A stretch of 13,826 bases of DNA, taken from assembly GCA_014084085.1 (NCBI GenBank), contig NPFB01000092.1:1-13826 (forward strand), written 5' to 3'. Every line of letters starts with the position of its first letter. Position 1 is the stretch's first letter. Origin of the DNA: Hondaea fermentalgiana (lineage: Eukaryota > Sar > Bigyra > Thraustochytrida > Thraustochytriidae). This document shows positions 8,088-13,826 of the stretch, one piece after another. The position numbers and the translations under genes are program-made. A model generated the notes under the pieces. That model was not told where the DNA came from. It did no database searches and saw only the letters and a program-made list of their open reading frames with translations.

Positions 8088-10576
8088 ATGGACGCCATCT
8101 CCGGCGTAGCGCTCGTGGTGCAGCTGGCGCGGGACGGCGCATCCCTGCTGGAGGATGCCGTGGTCTGCAAGCGAAAGACAGCGCATTTAAAGACCGTGCT
8201 TGAGCAGTTCGCCTCTCGCCTCAAACAGCACGCCACTGGCATTGACGCGACTCAGCTCGAAGCGGAGCTGCGCGACCTTCTCGACCTTCTGAAGCCTTAT
8301 TTTGGCGACAATGCGCGCCGAAGACTCGCTGCAAAGGCTCGTCTCTTTTTCCAAGCCAGAGCCATTCGTAGAAGCGCTGACCGAAGCCGAGCTGCATCTT
8401 CAAACGTGTATTCATCTCTGTCAACTTGATCTGCAGTTGCGCCAACTCTCGGGAACGCAACATGACGATGAGGAGGAAACAAACGATGACGAAGCACTTA
8501 ATGAAGAGGCAGACAACGACGAAGATGCACGTAATGACTTGCTTCGTGTGCTTGAATTGCTGCAAGAACGTGGGCTACTTGACGACGACCCAGAAGAGGT
8601 CATCTCGTTTCTTCAAGAAAACCCCAACATCGACATAAACGCGGTTCTCGAGGGCCAGCTCGGCACTCGCCATCAGAGGCGAGCTATAGAACGTCTTACA
8701 CGTAGTCTTGTCCAAGCAGAAGAGCTTGAGGCCGCTTCGCTCAGCAGCGATCAAGCCTTTATCAAGGCCCCTTTGCAGGTCCTCGGTGAAGGTCAGTTCG
8801 GCCAAGTCGTTCTTGGCGTTTTCCAGCGCGATGATGGTTCCGAAGTCGAGACGGCAATCAAACGCGTCAAGCCAAATGGTCGTCGTATGCAATTTCGCGA
8901 ACAGCAGGCGCTCATGCGTGAAGCCGCGAGCTGGAATGGTCTCGAGCATGCCAACATTGTGTGTTTGCTAGGAACATGCATCATTGAGAACCGCTTCCAT
9001 CTCGTCATGGACAAGTGCGACATGTCGCTCGACGACCTCTTGTGCGAGAGCGAGGCTGACGCGGCGACATTAGCACTGTCCCTCGATGAAAAGGAAGCCG
9101 TTCTGCGCGGTATCGCTCGTGGCCTCGAGTACCTTCACGGAAACTTGATTGTCCATCGAGACCTTAAGCCAGCCAACGTTATGCTGAGCCGAGATGTCGG
9201 TCTCGTCAAGTTAGCAGATTTTGGCCTCGCCACACAGGTCGAGGCTAACAGCAGCATCGCCGACACTATCACATCTGTTGGCACCCCCGCCTACATGGCA
9301 CCCGAAGTTCTGCAAGCGCCTATTCGATGGACGACGCGAGCGGACATCTATGCCTTTGGCATTGTCATGTGGGAAGTCTACCATGGCAAATCGCCGTTTG
9401 AGCACAGCGTATGCTCGATCTCAGACCTGGAGACTCGAGCCCTGAACGGAACGACCTCTCATTTCAGATGAGGTTGATGTTCGTCTGTGGGTGGTGCGTT
9501 TGATGGAAAAGTGCTGGGAGCATAATCCGCAAGACCGTCCACGTGCTTCCGAGATTCTCAGAGCTTTCGAAGGTCGCACGAATGTTCGTCGGTCAACGAG
9601 ACTCATTCGTGGGCTGGTGTCAGTAGTTGTGCGAAGTCGCGGTGGTCGAAATGTTATCGAAGATGCCAGCATTGAGCTTGTGCAAGGTCTTGTCCGCGAC
9701 TTATCCGAGGATACAGGCAATCTCTTGCGCACGTTAGATACACTTCGGATTAGTCTCGAACAGGAGCACAATGCTGATGCCGGAGATGGACTGCGTGCAG
9801 AGGCACTTTCTCGAGGTATCATTTTGAGCACAAAAAGGATCTTAGAGCACAGCACGGATCCCGGAATTCTAGCTAAGGCTTTGTGGGTACTCCGGTTTGC
9901 TCTGTCTGGATCTTCGGGTACCTCCTTTCGTGTTGCGTCCATTCAAGAGCATGATCTTGGCAGCATTGCAATCGAAATGTTTCAAGCGTTTCGCGACCAT
10001 GAAGACCTTCAAGCAGCAGCTTGTTCATTTGTTCCTGCTGTTACATATGACAGTGATCGTAATAGGGGAATCCTTGTGCAAGAGCTCAAAGTCGGCAAAG
10101 AGATCGTCGCGGCCATGCGCGAGCATCTCAAGAACGAAAGTGTCCAGACCAACGCGTGCGCCGCGCTTTGGAATCTCGCAGTCAGTGATCGCAACAAGGA
10201 GATCCTTGGACAAGAGCTCAAGGTCGGCAAAGAGATCGTCGCGGCCATGCGCGAGCATCTCACGAGCAAAAGTGTACAGATCAACGCCTGCGCTGCGATT
10301 TGGGGTCTCGCATACAATGATCGCAACCAGGAGATCCTCGGGCAAGAGCTCAAGGTCGGCAAAGAGATCATCGCGGCTATGGGCGCACATCCCAGAAGTG
10401 AAACCGTGCAGAAAAACGCATGCGGAGCTCTTTGGAATCTCGCTTTCAACTCGTCCGTCAAAGTCATACTCCGAAGACAGGGCGCTGAGGAGGCAGTGCA
10501 GCGCACTTGCGAGCGCTTTCAGTCACTTGTAAATGCCAGCGAAGCAAAAGCAAAACTTAGTTGTAGCTCTACCTAA
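8088..10576 (+). pseudogene. Frameshifted paralogue: MLKL/HeLo-like N-terminus, TKL-type kinase, three armadillo repeats
   Basis: This copy has the same domain order as the neighbouring 1136-residue gene. It starts at ATG 8088 (A at -3, G at +4). The helical bundle is in the first frame to about 8370, where one extra base after the Ile-Arg codons moves the reading into a second frame. That frame carries the linker and kinase core: GEGQFGQV, AIK, HRD at 9154-9162, an intact DFG at 9217-9225, and APE. Near 9450 two bases are missing relative to the paralogue, and the frame moves again. The stop at 9469-9471 would otherwise end the protein inside the kinase C-lobe. The third frame then stays open to 10576 with the kinase end, helical region and three armadillo units. 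No ATG opens the third segment at its start. Sparse damage with open frames between suggests a young pseudogene, assembly error, or unusual decoding. No intron explains a one- or two-base offset. Confidence 0.75.
10058..10450 (+). repeat. Three tandem armadillo units
   Basis: Three units (44, 44 and 43 residues) follow the same consensus as the ten-unit array in the inverted paralogue. The first two units share a nearly identical run of about 50 bases covering the QELKVGKEIVAAMREHL codons, which suggests recent duplication or conversion. Confidence 0.85.
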
Positions 10577-10850
10577 CCAAGACGCTGACATTTCCAAATG
10601 TCGCCCCTTTTGCTCCATCAAGTTCCACGAAGAAGTATTGCACTGTCGACCAATTGGTAATCCCACATCTGCAATTCTAACCAAAGCCAGACATCTCTGA
10701 AGAATTTTTGGAGAACTTAAGGCGAAAACTTGCCAAACCTATTGTCATCAGTGGCTGCCAAAGACCTGCAGTGGTTTATGATTGCTGTATTCGAATGCAC
10801 TGATTTCACCCGTCGGACGTTAAAGTGAAAGAACAAAGATGAAAAGGTTA
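10577..10850. other. Convergent 3' intergenic region
   Basis: These 274 bases lie between the stop of the frameshifted kinase copy and the stop of the membrane-protein gene. They are AT-richer than the flanks, with no open frame of note and no canonical AATAAA seen. They are presumably two 3' UTRs. Confidence 0.4.
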
Positions 10851-13211
10851 CTACTGTTTACGGGTAGAATAGTCGGTAAAAGCGTCGACCGCAGAGACAA
10901 AGTTGCCGCCCGTGCCATAAAGACCTGCATCGCCATCCTCATCGAAACGCGAATCGCGATCGTCATTGTCATCGTTGTCGTCTTCTTCGTGTTCGAGCTC
11001 TACATCAGGAATATCGTCAGGATTGAGCATGCTCTGATGGCTGACCTGACGAATGAGCGAAGAGCGACGTGACACGGTGTTGTCCCCGCACGAAAGACAG
11101 GGATTCACATAGCGAACGCCATTCGTTGTTGTCCAGAGAAGCTTGTGGCGCTTGTAGAATAGCTTGTTGGCCTCGATCATACCCAGCTTGGGCGTGCGCG
11201 GATTGACAATGATGCAATCCGAGCAGCGATAGTAACCGTCATCGTAGATGTGATCACCAAATTTCCACGAGTGGTTCGAGGAGCGTCCTGTGCGCACAGA
11301 CTGAATGAGGGCCCAACGAAAGAGACGTGCGGTGGAGCGGCCCCGGCACTCGAGCGTATCGAGGTGAAGCGCGACAGCCACAAGACCATTATAGGCGTCG
11401 AGGACATAGAGCATGAGCTGAATTGGATCGTAAATGTGCATGCAGGCCGCCACCATGACACGAACGAGCGAACGTGGAATAAGGCCTGTTTTCTTGACAC
11501 AAAGAACGAGAAAGAGGGCAAGCGTGACGGGAATATCAAAGAGGATGGTTAGCAGGCCTCCCAAAAGAGCAAAGGCTTGCTCAACAATAGCCAGAGGGAG
11601 CAGGAAGACAGGAATATCGACGATGCCATACACGAGATACTTTTGTGCCATCAAGGCACTTGCTGGACTCGAAAGCCAGTAGCACATCATCGAGGGCGGC
11701 GAGCCAGGCGCACTGAGATCAACTGCATCACCGAGAAAACGGTTCTGCACGCCACGCTGCCAGTGCAGCAGAGGACGATACACGGAGCAGAACTCTTCGA
11801 CGGGACGGCAGTCCATGACAAGCTGACGAAAGTAACCCGTCTTTTCGACGTAGATCTTGGGAAAGTACGAGGTTTGTGCAGGAAAGTCAGAGTGACTAAA
11901 CGAGCCATAGACACCGGAAAATGCGGTGTGGAGAAGCAGCGATATGTTGATCAAAGCTGCAATGGCCAAGAGAAAGTCCTGGTTGTTGAAGGAACAGCAA
12001 TTGCAGGGCGTGGGCTCAAATGCGGTGTCAAAATAGTCCACGAGGCCGGATGCGGTGTTGTTGTTGGTCTGCAAGTATGCCTCGCACTCCGTAGCGTTGA
12101 CAGTACAATTGGATGGAAGCATGCATGCAGGGTCTTCGCCAACAAAGATGTCGGAGACCTCGGCGATGGAAGCCAGCAGGGAAATGAGCACACTCTTGAT
12201 GGAGAGACTGTAGTCGGTGCGATAGTACATGCGAAGACTGAGCGACTCGTTGGCATAGAACCGCGCAATGGCACCGAGAAGGACCGTCTGCGGCGGCATC
12301 CACTCTTCGCTTGCAATGCCGGCCACGACCACACCTGCAATGAGACTAATCACGGGCTGATTCAGAACCTGTGAGAAGGAGAGTAGTGTTGACAGCGCAA
12401 TCACGATGATCGCAATGACGGCATCAAACCAATGATCCTCGTGACGCTCAGCGAGCCAGTCGTCCCAGACTTCCTTTTCGTGCTTTGGCAAATCGCTGAC
12501 GACAGCACGCACAACGCGGCGAGGTGCATTCTCTTCCCAGTTCATGTAAAAGTAGACCTTTTGATAGGCACTGCAGTATTCCGAGGCGCGAGAACCCTCG
12601 TGAGGACGGGCAAATCTGTTTGCCTCGGTCATGACTTGGTCTAGCTCCCAGAGAAGAACATGTCTGTCCGTGTCGCCATTGATCTCGAGCTCCATATAGT
12701 AAATGGGGACGTCGTCACCGACAGGGTCTTTGGAGTAAATGTAGAGGGCAAATGGACGATCCGGCAGGAGGTTGATGAGACTGGTGCCGAGAAGAGACTT
12801 CCAAAGACGAAAGTCTTCCCACCATGCTGCCTCGCGGCCGTTGAGCTGGTGCACGGCAGTCTGCAGCAAGTGTCCAAGGGAGCCGTGCGAGTCGCGACCA
12901 AGCACAGTTTCCACGCCGCCATTGAGCACACGCAGTTTATATCCAGCATACGATTTCGTACCGAACACGACGCCTTCGGTCTGGATGAGCTCCGCGAGGA
13001 ACCGCTGAAGTCGCCACGGTCTGCGTTTCTTGAGCAGCTGGTTCGGGTCCTCCGAGTGGTCGAGGCTTCCGCTGGCGAGCTCTTCAATCTTGGTCTCGTC
13101 GAGACGGCCAAAGTTGCGCACCTGCCTGTTCGCCTTGAGGTGGGCTTGCTCCTGCTGTCGCGTCAGGTTGTCCACCTTGAAGTAGCGCGCGTTGCTATTG
13201 GTCGCCGCCAT
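10851..13211 (-). CDS. Multi-pass membrane protein with cysteine-rich loop and C-terminal CxxC pair, family unknown
   Basis: This encodes 786 residues. The start at 13211 has a strong context (AAGATGG). An upstream in-frame ATG at 13409 would add an Arg/Ser-rich leader and is less likely. Residues 1-260 are soluble and rich in Trp and charged residues. Hydrophobic segments lie near 263-282, 286-304, 335-357, 412-436, 525-545, 547-572 and 583-617, giving roughly six to eight membrane spans. Loop 358-411 has Cys363, 369, 376, 403, 405 and 406 plus sequons at Asn368, 372 and 384, so it should face the lumen or outside and carry disulfides. The tail has CSDC (663-666) and CLSC (705-708), spaced like a small zinc-binding knuckle, then an acidic Asp/Glu stretch (738-760). 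I do not recognise the family. A channel, transporter or receptor role cannot be told apart. The gene converges with the frameshifted kinase copy. Confidence 0.8.
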   Translation of the reverse strand: MAATNSNARYFKVDNLTRQQEQAHLKANRQVRNFGRLDETKIEELASGSLDHSEDPNQLLKKRRPWRLQRFLAELIQTEGVVFGTKSYAGYKLRVLNGGVETVLGRDSHGSLGHLLQTAVHQLNGREAAWWEDFRLWKSLLGTSLINLLPDRPFALYIYSKDPVGDDVPIYYMELEINGDTDRHVLLWELDQVMTEANRFARPHEGSRASEYCSAYQKVYFYMNWEENAPRRVVRAVVSDLPKHEKEVWDDWLAERHEDHWFDAVIAIIVIALSTLLSFSQVLNQPVISLIAGVVVAGIASEEWMPPQTVLLGAIARFYANESLSLRMYYRTDYSLSIKSVLISLLASIAEVSDIFVGEDPACMLPSNCTVNATECEAYLQTNNNTASGLVDYFDTAFEPTPCNCCSFNNQDFLLAIAALINISLLLHTAFSGVYGSFSHSDFPAQTSYFPKIYVEKTGYFRQLVMDCRPVEEFCSVYRPLLHWQRGVQNRFLGDAVDLSAPGSPPSMMCYWLSSPASALMAQKYLVYGIVDIPVFLLPLAIVEQAFALLGGLLTILFDIPVTLALFLVLCVKKTGLIPRSLVRVMVAACMHIYDPIQLMLYVLDAYNGLVAVALHLDTLECRGRSTARLFRWALIQSVRTGRSSNHSWKFGDHIYDDGYYRCSDCIIVNPRTPKLGMIEANKLFYKRHKLLWTTTNGVRYVNPCLSCGDNTVSRRSSLIRQVSHQSMLNPDDIPDVELEHEEDDNDDNDDRDSRFDEDGDAGLYGTGGNFVSAVDAFTDYSTRKQ

Positions 13212-13757
13212 CTTCTTCTCCACCTCTCGCTTTTCCGATTTGCAACTTCTCCTGGTCTTCCTCGCGCTCCTGCACGTGCTGCGCGCGCACACTCTGAGTC
13301 TGTGTCTTTGGATGATGCGTGCGCCCCCCTTCGGGGGAACCTCGACGGCAGAGTCCGTTCTGCGCCCCCCTCTTTTCAAGCTCGATAGATGGGATAACAG
13401 TGGGGACATTCTCCAAGGGGGGGGTCTTTGCACGTTTGCAAGGCATTTCTATATTTCGAGCGGGACAAAACGAAGGGGGTAGAATGGACGATTGGCGGCA
13501 AGATGCACCTTGAACGAAGTTAGCGCAAGCTTGAAAGAGCGAACAAACTTCCTCCAGAGCCCCCACACAATTTTCCGACACTACAATTAATCCGAGTATG
13601 AATAGTGTTGGACATCGAAAGTACACCCACGAACTGGAAACCCAAACCATGTAGATGAGAAACCGGATTTTCTAAAAGGGTTAGGGTACAAGTTTACGAA
13701 GATTCGCTTGAGCTCCCCAATTTCAAGGTGACGAGTAAGTCAAGGACGCTGTTTATA
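13212..13757. other. 5' flank of the membrane-protein gene
   Basis: This is presumed promoter and leader for the minus-strand gene. It contains a C-run/TTC/G-run hairpin at 13324-13337. A minus-strand ATG-started open frame (13195-13650) overlaps the gene start by 17 bases in another frame. A single GGGTTAGGG at 13678-13686 looks like chance. No convincing gene is seen. Confidence 0.4.
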
Positions 13758-13772
13758 CAAGCAGGCAAGCAA

Positions 13773-13826
<54 letters not shown>
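13758..13826. repeat. CAAG tetranucleotide microsatellite running off the window end
   Basis: CAAG units start with two imperfect copies and become perfect from 13774 to the last base (53 bases, about 13 copies). The true length is unknown because the window ends inside it. Confidence 0.95.

Larger units (their letters stand above)
4423..10576. repeat. Head-to-head inverted gene duplication
   Basis: The minus-strand gene at 4423-7833 and the plus-strand copy at 8088-10576 are paralogues arranged as inverted arms around a 254-base spacer. Similarity starts at the first codons and is high at the nucleotide level: the stretch around 7555-7620 aligns base for base with 8290-8360, with few changes. 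The arms differ in length mainly because of ten versus three armadillo units. Confidence 0.85.

Noticed and set aside
8302..9471. Kinase segment as an independent gene
   Set aside because: The open stretch begins without an ATG. The first ATG (8311) would give a non-homologous leader, and the end truncates the kinase C-lobe. Both edges coincide with frameshifts relative to the paralogue.
11577..12374. Plus-strand open frame (265 codons) inside the membrane-protein gene
   Set aside because: It has no ATG at its 5' end and no domain pattern. The minus-strand frame has membrane spans and Cys motifs over the same bases.
13678..13686. GGGTTAGGG, telomere-like
   Set aside because: It is a single unit and a half with no array, so chance occurrence is likely.

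Overview
The window looks like nuclear DNA of a GC-rich, intron-poor eukaryotic microbe. Long open frames run without visible introns. Starts sit in Kozak-like contexts (purine at -3, often G at +4) with no Shine-Dalgarno sites. The proteins are eukaryotic in style: a dual-acylation N-terminus, a TKL-type kinase with armadillo repeats, and a multi-pass membrane protein with N-glycosylation sequons. A labyrinthulomycete (thraustochytrid) or another stramenopile protist would fit. This is an inference from style, since no rRNA or marker gene is present.

Layout: (1) 1-464, an extremely GC-rich flank; (2) 465-1817 (+), a low-complexity acidic protein starting with a textbook myristoylation/palmitoylation signal; (3) 2002-3423 (-), a glycine-rich right-handed beta-helix protein, convergent with gene 2; (4) 3424-4422, about 1 kb with no convincing gene, holding a GC-palindrome and an ATTC-type tract; (5) 4423-7833 (-), a 1136-residue protein with a helical-bundle N-terminus resembling MLKL/HeLo domains, a TKL-like kinase domain and ten near-identical armadillo repeats; (6) 7834-8087, a 254-base divergent promoter region; (7) 8088-10576 (+), a paralogue of gene 5 facing away from it, broken by two frameshifts and with only three armadillo repeats; (8) 10851-13211 (-), an unfamiliar multi-pass membrane protein with a cysteine-rich glycosylated loop and a C-terminal pair of CxxC motifs; (9) 13212-13826, its 5' flank, ending in a CAAG microsatellite that runs off the window.

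The most interesting locus is the head-to-head kinase pair. Its architecture (helical bundle, then kinase) parallels necroptosis-type MLKL proteins of animals and plants and adds an armadillo array. The intact copy has lost the metal-binding Asp of the DFG motif (it reads NYG). The copy that keeps DFG is frameshifted twice. The pair may therefore be a pseudokinase and active-kinase duo in which one member is decaying, or in which the assembly has errors. Its function (cell death, self-recognition, signalling) is inferred from architecture only. The other genes show no obvious pathway link to this pair.
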